From Planctomycetaceae bacterium (lineage in GTDB: Bacteria; Planctomycetota; Phycisphaerae; Phycisphaerales; SM1A02): DNA of 64,000 bases. Position 1 is the stretch's first letter; each line of letters opens with the position of its first letter. Location: assembly GCA_002684855.1 (NCBI GenBank), contig NYWD01000038.1, positions 1 through 64,000 of the forward strand. Reading direction: 5' to 3'. Positions 12,090 through 20,532 of this stretch are shown here, piece by piece. Below the pieces are notes generated by a model that searched no databases, was not told the origin of the DNA, and was given only the letters and a program-made list of their open reading frames with translations. Both the position numbers and the translations under genes were made by a program.

Positions 12090-13070
12090 ATGAACGAGAT
12101 CCAGACGCTCATCCGACTCGCGACACGTCGCCTCACCCTGGCAAGGTTTCTCGAGACCCTCGCCGGCGGCGCGGTGGTGGGGCTCGCCGCGCTCCTGCTC
12201 TGGGCCCTGGCGACCAAGGCGGTACCGCTCCTGGTCACCCCCTGGTGGGTTCCTGCGGCGATCGTCGCGGCCGTCGTGACCATCATCGCGATCGCCCGGG
12301 CCCTCGGGCCCGGCCGGGACCGGGTGTCGGTCGCCATCGCGATCGATCAACGTCTCGGTCTCGACGACCGGCTCAGCACCGCCGTCCAGATCGCGGATCG
12401 CGACGACCCGTTCGCGATCGCGGCGATCGCGGATGCGGCGTCGGCCGCCGGCCGGCCCGATGCTTCACGCCGGGTCGCCCGGGCCTTCCAGCCCTCCGCC
12501 CCACGCGGGTGGTGGGTCTCGCCGATGCTCCTGCTCTTCGTGGTCGGGGTCTGGACGCTGGTGCCGCAGGTGGATCTCTTCGCCGACGACCCCGACGCGG
12601 ACGACGTGGTGCTCGCCGAGACCAATCGGCAGGTCGAATCCGAGGTCGAGGAGCTGATCGCCATCATCGACGAGAACGAGATGCTCGCGACCGAGATGGA
12701 AGGCACCCTCGACGAGCTCGTGAACGGAACGGATGATCCCAGTTCGCTGGAGGATCCCCAGACTCCGGACGAGGTGCGGCGCGAAGCGATCCGGCAGGTG
12801 ACCGCGCTTCAGGATCGGCTTCGGGAGATCCTCGAAGGCGAGGATGCCAGGATGGATGCGACCCTTCGCGAATCGCTCGCGGAATTGAAGAACGAGGGAT
12901 CCGGGGACGCCGACGCCGATGAACTCGCGGAAGCGCTGGCGAAGGGCGATTTCAAGCAGGCGAAGGAGGCGTTCGAGCGACTTTCGGAGCGCATGGAATC
13001 GGGAGACATGTCGCCGGCGGAGGCGGAAGCCTTGAAGGACGCCCTCGAGGATCTCGCGAGGCAGCTGTAG
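12090..13070 (+). CDS. Membrane protein with coiled coil, N-terminal part ending at an in-frame TAG
   Basis: First gene of the 12-kb operon. The N-terminal 70 residues hold two hydrophobic helices (GGAVVGLAALLLWALA and WWVPAAIVAAVVTIIAIAR). A DUF4175-like region with DQRLGLDDRLSTAVQIA and a third membrane segment near residue 155 (SPMLLLFVVGVWTLV) follow. After that comes a long charged coiled coil (residues 185-326). The frame hits TAG at 13068-13070 in the middle of a helix, but coding continues in the same frame to 13871. I read this as one gene split by a nonsense codon. The CDS given here is the part a normal ribosome would make (326 residues). Confidence 0.65.
   Translation: MNEIQTLIRLATRRLTLARFLETLAGGAVVGLAALLLWALATKAVPLLVTPWWVPAAIVAAVVTIIAIARALGPGRDRVSVAIAIDQRLGLDDRLSTAVQIADRDDPFAIAAIADAASAAGRPDASRRVARAFQPSAPRGWWVSPMLLLFVVGVWTLVPQVDLFADDPDADDVVLAETNRQVESEVEELIAIIDENEMLATEMEGTLDELVNGTDDPSSLEDPQTPDEVRREAIRQVTALQDRLREILEGEDARMDATLRESLAELKNEGSGDADADELAEALAKGDFKQAKEAFERLSERMESGDMSPAEAEALKDALEDLARQL
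13068..13070 (+). other. In-frame TAG interrupting a single coding frame
   Basis: The codons before (...ALEDLARQL) and after (EASKKAKDLEDALRNAGL...) form one uninterrupted heptad-like helix in the same frame. There is no start codon between the TAG and the ATG at 13155, and no ribosome site. A single C-to-T change (CAG to TAG) explains it. TAG is used as a normal stop at 10194, so a changed code is unlikely. Confidence 0.8.
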
Positions 13071-13154
13071 GAGGCGTCGAAGAAGGCCAAGGATCTCGAG
13101 GACGCGCTCCGCAACGCGGGGCTCGACCCGGACCTCGCGAAGAATCCCGAGGCC

Positions 13155-13871
13155 ATGCAGCAGGCGATCGAGAACGCTTCGAACCTGAACGAGTCGCAGA
13201 AGCAGGCGCTCCAGGAAGCGGCCGCGGCGCAGCAGCAGGCCTCGGAGGCCATGCAGCAGATGTCCCAGGCGATGCAGCAGATGGCCCAGGGCGAGCAGCA
13301 GGGCCAGCAGCAGGGACAGGAGATGCTGAGCGAGATGGAGCGCATGCAGCAGATGCTGCAGCAGGCCCAGGCCGCGTCCGGACAATGCCAGGGCGCGTGC
13401 GACAAGATGGGGCAGGGGCTGTCCCAGTGGGCGCAGAATCTCGCACAGGGTCAGGGCGGAAGCCCGGGGCAGGGCCAGGGTCAGGGCCAGGGCCAGGGGC
13501 CCGGCATGAAGGGGCCCGGACAGGGCCAGGGGGGTCAGGCGCCGATCGCGCCGACCCCGACCGGAACCCGGATGCAGCGAGAGAAGGTGGAGAAGCGGAC
13601 GGGCGACATCATCGCCCGCGAAATGATCGAGGGGGAGCCGGTCGTGGGCGAGTCCAGAGCCCGGCTTCAGCGCCTGTCCGATCGAATCGAGCGTGGATTC
13701 GAGGAGGGCCTTCGCGAGGACCCGATTCCACCCCACCTTCGCGACGTCCACCAACACTATTTCGGGGAGCTGAAGAAGCGGATCGACGCGGTCCCGAAGG
13801 GGGCCCCCGAAGAGGCGGCGCCGGCCGCACCGGCAGCGCCCGCGAAGGAGCCCGGCCCCGAGGCGTCATGA
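13155..13871 (+). CDS. C-terminal part of the interrupted membrane/coiled-coil protein
   Basis: Continues the 12090 frame after the TAG. Coding character resumes directly at 13071, so the ATG at 13155 is only the first possible restart. The 238 residues contain a Gln/Met-rich coiled coil (runs of QQM, QAMQQMAQGEQQ) and a Gly-Gln repeat region near residues 95-120. A conserved-looking C-terminal block with EGEPVVGESRARLQRLSDR and PPHLRDVHQHYFGELKKRI follows. It ends in an Ala/Pro tail whose stop overlaps the next gene by ATGA. If not read through or restarted, this half is lost. Confidence 0.55.
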   Translation: MQQAIENASNLNESQKQALQEAAAAQQQASEAMQQMSQAMQQMAQGEQQGQQQGQEMLSEMERMQQMLQQAQAASGQCQGACDKMGQGLSQWAQNLAQGQGGSPGQGQGQGQGQGPGMKGPGQGQGGQAPIAPTPTGTRMQREKVEKRTGDIIAREMIEGEPVVGESRARLQRLSDRIERGFEEGLREDPIPPHLRDVHQHYFGELKKRIDAVPKGAPEEAAPAAPAAPAKEPGPEAS

Positions 13872-15046
13872 AACCGGTGGGGACTTCCCATCGGAACCGC
13901 TTCGAGTGGATGGTCCGGGTCGGATGCCTGGGCGCGGTCCTCTCGATGATCGGGTCACCCGGCTGCGAGCGGCATGCATCGACGCCGGTGGTCGCCTACG
14001 TGTCGGTCGACGAGCAGGTCGCCAGGCCGATCCTCGCCGCCTTCACGGAACGGACCGGCATCCCGGTCAAGCCGTTGTTCGACACCGAGGCGACCAAGAC
14101 GACGGCGCTCGCCAGCCGGCTCCGTCGAGAGTCCGACCGGCCGCGTGCGGATCTGTTCTGGAGTTCCGCGCCCTTCGAGGTGGAACGACTCGCGTCCGAG
14201 GGGGTGCTCGTTCCGGCGGTGCATCCGGACCTGGAGAAGCATCCGGCTCGCTGGCGTCGAGCGGACGACCGGTGGTTCGCGTTCGCGGGGCGAGCGCGGG
14301 TGATCGTCTACGACCCGGACGTGATCGATCCCGCCGAGGTCCCGGGCCGTTGGACCTCGCTCGTCGAACCCCGATTCCGGGATGCGGTCGTCATGGCGGA
14401 CCCGCGCTTCGGGACGACGCGTGGTCATCTCGGTGCGATGATGGTCCACTGGGATCGCACCGCGATGCCGGGCTACTTCGACGCATGGCTCGATGGTCTC
14501 GCCGAGAACGGGGTGCGGATGCTTCCGGGCGGGAACGCGGCGACGGTGGAGGCCGTGGCCCGGGGCGAGGCCCTCGTCGGAATGACCGACACCGACGACG
14601 TCGTGGCGGCGAGGCGTCGCGGCCTTCGCGTGGCGGCTTCGGTTCCCCGGCACGGTCTGCCCGGGGAAGAGGACGCGGGGACGCTCGTGATCCCCAACGC
14701 CGCCGGCATCGTCGGCGGCGGTCCGAATCCGGACGACGCGGTTCGGCTCCTCGCCTTCCTCGCCTCCGAGGAGGTCGAGCGGATGCTTCATGAATCCGCC
14801 TCGCGGAACATCCCCCTCGCCCATCCGAGGATCGAGGTGGAGGATGACCTTCGGATCGAGGATCCGCTCGCGGTCGGGATCGCGGAAGTGGCGGCGGCGA
14901 TGGATCCCGCCGTGGATCGCGCCATGCGCCGGCTGGACCCGGAGCGGATCCGGCGGCTTCGAACGCCGGGGCCCGGGCGATCGATCGGCGACGCGGAAGC
15001 CTACGACCCCTCCGAACCCGTCCCGGCGCCGGAGTCCGATCCTTGA
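13868..15046 (+). CDS. ABC transporter substrate-binding lipoprotein, iron(III)-type
   Basis: A 392-residue extracellular solute-binding protein of the FbpA/AfuA kind. The N-terminus has a hydrophobic signal and a Cys at 33 (weak lipobox GSPGC). The mature part opens VVAYVSVDEQVARPILAAF, then GIPVKPLFDTEATKTTALASRL, the usual first lobe of iron-binding proteins. RADLFWSSAPFEVERLASEG, VMADPRFGTTRGHLGAMM and GVRMLPGGNAATVEAVARGE follow. It starts inside the previous stop (ATGA) and its own stop overlaps the permease start (TTGA), so both transport parts are coupled. The ATP-binding subunit is not in the window. Confidence 0.8.
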   Translation: MKPVGTSHRNRFEWMVRVGCLGAVLSMIGSPGCERHASTPVVAYVSVDEQVARPILAAFTERTGIPVKPLFDTEATKTTALASRLRRESDRPRADLFWSSAPFEVERLASEGVLVPAVHPDLEKHPARWRRADDRWFAFAGRARVIVYDPDVIDPAEVPGRWTSLVEPRFRDAVVMADPRFGTTRGHLGAMMVHWDRTAMPGYFDAWLDGLAENGVRMLPGGNAATVEAVARGEALVGMTDTDDVVAARRRGLRVAASVPRHGLPGEEDAGTLVIPNAAGIVGGGPNPDDAVRLLAFLASEEVERMLHESASRNIPLAHPRIEVEDDLRIEDPLAVGIAEVAAAMDPAVDRAMRRLDPERIRRLRTPGPGRSIGDAEAYDPSEPVPAPESDP

Positions 15047-17487
15047 GCCGGGGACTTCGATGGCCGATCGCGGGGTGGTGCGTGCTGGTGGCCCTTCTTC
15101 TCGTTCCGACGCTCGTGGCCCCCGTCGCCCTCGCGTTCGGCGGTGCCTTCGAACCGCCGGCGACCCTGGGTTTCGAGCCGGCACGCGTGCTCGCGGGCTC
15201 GGCGGCCTGGTCGGCGGGGATGGCGACGATCGCCGTCCTGCTCGGCTGGGGGCCCGGCCGTTTCCTCGCCCGGTCCCACGCGACGTGGGCGATGTTCGCG
15301 ACGCTCGTGGCCTTGGTGGTCCCGCCATCGCTGTTCTTCGACGCCTGGTGGCTCGAGGCCGGACCCGACAGCGTGGCGGGTCGGGCGGCGGCGGCGGCGG
15401 ATGCCGTTCCGCGACTCCGATCGCTGGTCCTCGTCATGGGGCTGGCCTGCGTTTCGTGGCCGATCGTCGCATTCTGCGTGGCGATCCGCGGCGTCTCGAG
15501 CGATGAGACGCTCGTCGAACTCGACCGCCCGCGGGTGCGGGATCGCCTTCGTTCGGGACTCCGCCGTGATCGCGGGGTGCTCCTCATCGGATGGGTGATC
15601 ACGTTCGCGTGGATCTCGTCCCTGACGGTGCCCTTCGACCTCGCGCAGGTCGGGTCCTGGGGATTCGAACTTCGAACCCTCGATGCCCGGGGCGCTTCCG
15701 CCTCGACGGTCCTTCGGGCCGGAGCCCCCGCGGTCGTTCCGGCCGTCATCGCGGGACTGTCGATCGCTGGAATGTCACGACGTCGAGGACGGACGGGGGT
15801 TCGGATTCCCGGTGTTACTCGCGGCCGGATCCCGATGATGGTCGTCATCGCGATGTTCGTGGTGCTTCCGATCTCCTTCCTGATGCGTCGGGCCGCATCC
15901 GCCGACATCACCACGACGTTCGAGGTGCACGGCGATGCGATCCGGAATTCGCTCTTCGTGCTGCTGGCCACGACCATGCTCGGCGGCGGGCTTGCGATGG
16001 GGGTCGCCGTGCTCGGCCAGTCGCGATCCGGAAGGCGTTTCTCGAGCATGTTGATCGTCGCCTTCGCGGTGGTGCTCCTCCTTCCGGCGACCCTCGTCGC
16101 GATCGGCGTGGAGGGGACGTGGAACCACGCCGTGACCGGATGGGTCTACGACACGCCGCTCGCGCTGATCCTCGGTGTCACCGGCCGGGTCGGGCTGGTC
16201 GCCTGTCTCGTCGGGACGTTCGCGGCCCGTCGGGTCCCCGAGGTCTTCACCACGGACGCCCCGCGGCGGATGATCGACGCGATCCGCGGGCTCCGTCCGG
16301 CGCTGCAGCCGGCGTTCCTCGTGGGTGGTCTCGCGACCGGTGCGGTCGCCGCCGGCGAGATCCCGCTGTCCGCCCGGGTCCAGCCACCCGGATTCCCGAC
16401 CGTGACCTCGGCGCTGCTCAATGCGATGCACTACCAGTACGTCGATTCGGTCCTGCCCGCGGTGTTCGGCCTCGTGGGGCTCGCGGCGATCGCGGCCGCG
16501 GGGATCGTCCTGCTCGGCGCGACGACGAAATCCGGCGGCGGAGCCCGGGTGACGACCTCGATCGTCGCCTTGATGCCGATCCTCGCCTTCGGCTGCACGG
16601 AGGACGTCGACGTCCGGGCGACCGGGCCGGTCCCCTCCGCGGTCGTCTTCGGACGACCCGGGAACATCGACGGACGTTTCGACTATCCACGGGCGATCGC
16701 GCTCGATGCGGACCGGGGACGGGTGTACGTGGTGGACAAGACCGCGCGGATCCAGCGATTCGATCTCGACGGTCGGTTCGAACGATCCTGGACGATGCCC
16801 CGGTCGGAGAACGGCAAGCCGACCGGCGTGACCATCGATCCGGAGGGGCGGGTCGTCGTGGCGGACACCCATCAGCACCGGATCGCCATCTTCTCGCCCG
16901 ACGGGGAACTCGTGGAGACCTTCGGGGAGTACGGGGAGGGGCCCGGGCAGTTCATCTACCCGACCGACGTCGCCATCGCCGCCGACGGAACGTGGTTCGT
17001 GTCCGAGTACGGCGGGAACGACCGCGTCCAGATCTTCGATCGTGATCGTCGTCCCGTCGGTTCGATCGGATTCATGAGTCACGACGACCGTGGTGATCGG
17101 CCGGGCCTGCTTCGACCACAGTCGATCGCCTGGGACGACGCGGCGCAGGAGCTCTTCATCGCGGACGCCGTGAACCACCGGATCGTGGTCACCGATCGGA
17201 CCGGCAGGATGCTTCGGGTCCTCGGCGGCGCGGGCGACCTTCCCGGGCGGCTGGCCTATCCCTACGGCCTGGTGCTCGACGGCGAGGACAGCCTGCTCGT
17301 GGCGGAGTATGGAAACAACCGGGTCCAGCGCTTGAACCGAATCGACGGAAAATGTCTCGGCGCCTGGGGCGGCGTCGGAATCGAAGTCGGTCGACTCCGG
17401 TATCCTTGGGGCGTCGACGCCGGGGGAGGACTGATGGCGGTGCTGGACTCCGGCAACGATCGAGTGCAGGTCGGGGATCTTCCGTGA
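15043..17487 (+). CDS. ABC transporter permease (iron type) apparently fused to an NHL-repeat propeller
   Basis: An 814-residue frame from TTG 15043. Residues 1-500 form an FbpB-like permease with about 12 membrane helices. From residue 503 a new domain begins with TSIVALMPILAFGCTEDVD, which looks like a lipoprotein signal with lipobox. About five NHL repeats follow (FDYPRAIALDADRGRVYVVD, FIYPTDVAIAADGTWFVSEY, LAYPYGLVLDGEDSLLVAEY). The join therefore resembles two genes brought into one frame. At 16549 a GTG overlaps a TGA in the +1 frame (GTGA), the coupling used elsewhere here. Either a true fusion or a single-base shift near 16510-16530 is possible. Confidence 0.7.
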   Translation: MSRGLRWPIAGWCVLVALLLVPTLVAPVALAFGGAFEPPATLGFEPARVLAGSAAWSAGMATIAVLLGWGPGRFLARSHATWAMFATLVALVVPPSLFFDAWWLEAGPDSVAGRAAAAADAVPRLRSLVLVMGLACVSWPIVAFCVAIRGVSSDETLVELDRPRVRDRLRSGLRRDRGVLLIGWVITFAWISSLTVPFDLAQVGSWGFELRTLDARGASASTVLRAGAPAVVPAVIAGLSIAGMSRRRGRTGVRIPGVTRGRIPMMVVIAMFVVLPISFLMRRAASADITTTFEVHGDAIRNSLFVLLATTMLGGGLAMGVAVLGQSRSGRRFSSMLIVAFAVVLLLPATLVAIGVEGTWNHAVTGWVYDTPLALILGVTGRVGLVACLVGTFAARRVPEVFTTDAPRRMIDAIRGLRPALQPAFLVGGLATGAVAAGEIPLSARVQPPGFPTVTSALLNAMHYQYVDSVLPAVFGLVGLAAIAAAGIVLLGATTKSGGGARVTTSIVALMPILAFGCTEDVDVRATGPVPSAVVFGRPGNIDGRFDYPRAIALDADRGRVYVVDKTARIQRFDLDGRFERSWTMPRSENGKPTGVTIDPEGRVVVADTHQHRIAIFSPDGELVETFGEYGEGPGQFIYPTDVAIAADGTWFVSEYGGNDRVQIFDRDRRPVGSIGFMSHDDRGDRPGLLRPQSIAWDDAAQELFIADAVNHRIVVTDRTGRMLRVLGGAGDLPGRLAYPYGLVLDGEDSLLVAEYGNNRVQRLNRIDGKCLGAWGGVGIEVGRLRYPWGVDAGGGLMAVLDSGNDRVQVGDLP
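16549..17487 (+). other. Possible separate NHL-repeat lipoprotein gene inside the fused frame
   Basis: The alternative reading of the second part starts at GTG 16549, giving 312 residues with a signal-like stretch, a Cys in LAFGC at residue 16 and a six-bladed NHL propeller. Reading the permease end one base later gives a basic tail (ARRRNPAAEPG) that stops at TGA 16550-16552. That is what a normal permease gene with a GTGA-coupled neighbour would look like. Against it, the signal lacks positive residues before its hydrophobic core. Confidence 0.45.
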
Positions 17488-17535
17488 TGATCCGACCGGG
17501 AACGCAACGCGACCGAACCCCAGGAGCCCGATGGC

Positions 17536-20532
17536 ATGTTCGCTGACCTGCCCATCCAATTCGAGCATCCGATCATGCTCCTGGTGCTGGTCCTGATCGT
17601 GCCGATCGTCCTGCTCGCCCGCCTCGGATCGGCCGGCCAGGGACGCGGGAAGCTCGTCGGTTCGGTCCTGGTGAGGACGATCCTCGTCATCCTGCTGGCG
17701 GTGTCGCTCGCCCGCCCGTCGGTGGTCGACCGCGGTGAGAGCGTGACGCTCATGGTCGTCGCGGACGTAAGCCGGTCCATCCCCCGGGACCTCCAGCGGC
17801 AGAGCGGTCAGTTCCTCGAGCGGGTGGCCGACGCCAAGCGCAACGAGGAGGATCGAATCGGCGTGGTGACGGTCGCGGAGGAGTCGGAGATCCGGCAGAC
17901 CCCGGACGTGAACTCGGTGATCCAGCTCGATCATGCCGGTGATCTCGCGGCGACCGATCTCGCGGGCGCGATGCGGACCGCCATCTCGCTGCTCCCGACC
18001 GACACCGCGAATCGAATCCTTCTCGTCTCCGACGGGAACGAGACGGAGTCGAACCTGCTGGAGGCCGTCGAACTCGCTCGAGCCAACGACATCCCGGTCG
18101 ACGTGCTTCCGATCGAATACGAATACGGGAGCGAGATCGTCTTCGAACAGCTTCGGGCCCCCAGCCGGGCGAGGGTCGGGCAGTCCGTCGACCTCCGGGC
18201 CTTCCTTCGTTCGTCGAGCGAGACGACCGGCGTCCTCCGCGTCTTCCAGAACGACGTGCTCGTCGATCTCGATCCCGGCTCCACCGCCGACGGTGTCCGG
18301 ATCGAACTCGAACCCGGATCCAACACGGTCTCCATCCCGGTCACGCTCGAGTCCGGCGGCGCCCAGCGGTTCCGGGCGGAATTCTCCCCCGATGATCCTG
18401 ACTCCGACGCGATTTTCGAGAACAACGTCTACGAGTCCGTCACCTTCGTCGCGTCGGACGGCCGCACGCTGGTGATCGACGAAGGGGGGACGGAGACCAC
18501 GGCGCTGGTGTCCGCGCTGCGGACCGGTGGCGTCGAGGTGGTCGTCGAACCCCCGTCGAGCCTCCTCGGTGGAATCGCGTTCCTCAACGGCTTCGACAGC
18601 GTGATCCTCGCCAACGTCCCACGTTGGACGATCGACCAGAACGCCGACCGGAGCCTGCGTTCCTACGTCCACGACCTCGGCGGCGGACTGGTGATGATCG
18701 GGGGGGACGAGGGTTTCGGGGCGGGTGGCTGGATCGAGTCCGAGACGGCCCAGGCGATTCCGGTCCGGCTCGATCCGCCGCAGGAACGCCAGATGGTGCG
18801 TGGAGCGCTGGCGCTCATCATGCACTCGTGCGAGATGGCGAAGGGGAACTACTGGGGGCAACAGACGGCGATCGCGGCCATCGACGCCCTGAGCAGCCTC
18901 GACTACGTCGGCATCGTCACCTTCAACTGGGGGCAGGCCGGCCAGGGCATCAACGGCTGTTCCTGGGCCTTCCCGATGCAACCCGCGGGCGACAAGTCGG
19001 CCGCGATCGCCGCGGCGAAGAAGATGGTCATCGGCGACATGCCGGACTTCGGGGCGTCGATGACGCTCGCCCGGCAGGGCCTGAACGGCGTCAACGCCGG
19101 TCAGAAGCACGTCATCATCATCTCGGACGGCGACGCGGTCCCGCCCAGCAAGACCCTGCTCGACCAGTACGTCGCCGACGGCATCACGGTGACCACCGTG
19201 ATGGTCGGTGGTCATGGCACTCCCAAGGATCGGGAGAACATGCAGGGGGTCGCGGAGTTCACGGGCGGAACGTTCTACGACGTCACGAATCCGAAGATGC
19301 TTCCGAAGATCTTCATCAAGGAGGCGACGCTGGTCACGCGAACCCTCCTGATGGAGGGTGATTTCCAGCCCTCGGTGTCCGCGACCCTCGACGGACCCAC
19401 CCGGGGGGTCGGCGCGGTACCGGGGATCGGCGGCTTCGTGCTGACGGTTCCGAAGGAGGGACTGGTGAAGGTCCCGATGGTGGTGCCGACGGAGGAGGGG
19501 GAGGATCCGCTCCTCGCCTACTGGAACTACGGACTTGGAAAGAGCGTGGCGTTCACGAGCGACGCCGGCGGCCGCTGGGGCACGTCGTGGCCGACCTGGT
19601 CCGGATACCAGCCCTTCTGGGAACAGGTCGTCCGCTGGTCGATGCGTCCCTCCTCGCCCCCGAACCTGATGATCCGGGCGAGTACGGGCGATGACGGGCG
19701 GGCGGTGGTCGAGGTCGAGGCGATGGGCGCGGATGGCGGAATGGCGAACTTCCTGCAGGGACAGGCGAGGGTCATCGACCCCACCGGCGCCTCATCCGCG
19801 GCGTCGCTCCAGCAGATCGGTCCCGGCCGGTATCGAACGGAATTCGATCTGGAGAAGCAGGGGGCCTATCTGGTCAACGTGCTCTTTCCCGAGGGGGACG
19901 GGGGAGCGCAGTCGGCTGCGAGCATCCAGGCCGCGATCAGCGTTCCCTACGAAAGGGAGTTCTCGACGGTGCGCGACAACCGGGCGCTGCTCGAGTCGAT
20001 CGCGGCGAAGACCGGCGGAACGGTCTTCGGGCCGTCGACGGACTTCGAGGTCGTCGATCCGTTCGACCGCACGGGGCTCGAGATGCCCTCCTCGCCCACG
20101 CGGATCTGGGACCTTCTCGTGGTGGTCGCGGCCGGGCTCTTCGTCCTCGACGTGGCCGTCCGCCGACTGACGTTCGACTCGCGAGCGGCCCGGGAAGCGG
20201 CGGCGAAGGCCATGGCGAGCGGCACGAGCACCGCGGATTCGACGGTCGAGGCGTGGAAGACCGCGCGAAAGCGGGCCGGCCGGGGGCGTGGCCCGACTTC
20301 GAGCGGTGCGAACCGCTTCGACGCGGACGAGGACGTGGACGGTGACTTCTCCGTGGCGGACGATCTCTCCACGTCGAATCGCGGCGCGGATGCCGGCGCA
20401 TCGCCACGTCGCGAGATCTCCACCGGGGAGGCGGCCGCGTCCGAGGAGGAACCGGAGGACACGACCAGCCGGTTGCTTCGAGCGAAGCGGCGGGCCGCGG
20501 GCCGGGATGCCGACGGAGGCGTCGATGGGTGA
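17536..20532 (+). CDS. Large membrane protein with two von Willebrand A domains
   Basis: 998 residues. Two membrane helices at the N-terminus (IMLLVLVLIVPIVLLARL and VRTILVILLAVSLARPSVV) precede a VWA domain whose metal site motif DVSRS (residues 77-81) is intact. A beta region and a glutamine-amidotransferase-like stretch follow (LGGGLVMIGGDEGFGAGGW). A second VWA-like domain (ALALIMHSCEMAKGNYWG ... HVIIISDGDAVPP) has a degenerate metal site. One membrane helix near residue 860 (LLVVVAAGLFVLDVAV) and a long acidic tail end the protein. It belongs to the MoxR/DUF58/BatA partner group. A CAGGAG site lies ten bases before the ATG. It overlaps moxR by 8 bp. Confidence 0.8.
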   Translation: MFADLPIQFEHPIMLLVLVLIVPIVLLARLGSAGQGRGKLVGSVLVRTILVILLAVSLARPSVVDRGESVTLMVVADVSRSIPRDLQRQSGQFLERVADAKRNEEDRIGVVTVAEESEIRQTPDVNSVIQLDHAGDLAATDLAGAMRTAISLLPTDTANRILLVSDGNETESNLLEAVELARANDIPVDVLPIEYEYGSEIVFEQLRAPSRARVGQSVDLRAFLRSSSETTGVLRVFQNDVLVDLDPGSTADGVRIELEPGSNTVSIPVTLESGGAQRFRAEFSPDDPDSDAIFENNVYESVTFVASDGRTLVIDEGGTETTALVSALRTGGVEVVVEPPSSLLGGIAFLNGFDSVILANVPRWTIDQNADRSLRSYVHDLGGGLVMIGGDEGFGAGGWIESETAQAIPVRLDPPQERQMVRGALALIMHSCEMAKGNYWGQQTAIAAIDALSSLDYVGIVTFNWGQAGQGINGCSWAFPMQPAGDKSAAIAAAKKMVIGDMPDFGASMTLARQGLNGVNAGQKHVIIISDGDAVPPSKTLLDQYVADGITVTTVMVGGHGTPKDRENMQGVAEFTGGTFYDVTNPKMLPKIFIKEATLVTRTLLMEGDFQPSVSATLDGPTRGVGAVPGIGGFVLTVPKEGLVKVPMVVPTEEGEDPLLAYWNYGLGKSVAFTSDAGGRWGTSWPTWSGYQPFWEQVVRWSMRPSSPPNLMIRASTGDDGRAVVEVEAMGADGGMANFLQGQARVIDPTGASSAASLQQIGPGRYRTEFDLEKQGAYLVNVLFPEGDGGAQSAASIQAAISVPYEREFSTVRDNRALLESIAAKTGGTVFGPSTDFEVVDPFDRTGLEMPSSPTRIWDLLVVVAAGLFVLDVAVRRLTFDSRAAREAAAKAMASGTSTADSTVEAWKTARKRAGRGRGPTSSGANRFDADEDVDGDFSVADDLSTSNRGADAGASPRREISTGEAAASEEEPEDTTSRLLRAKRRAAGRDADGGVDG

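Noticed and set aside
13068-13070. TAG as pyrrolysine or reassigned codon
   Set aside because: TAG ends the FG-GAP gene at 10194 normally, and no other gene in the window has an internal TAG.
15775-19215. 1146-residue open frame on the minus strand
   Set aside because: Covers the permease/NHL and VWA genes in antisense; low-complexity His/Asp/Arg composition with no recognisable motif.
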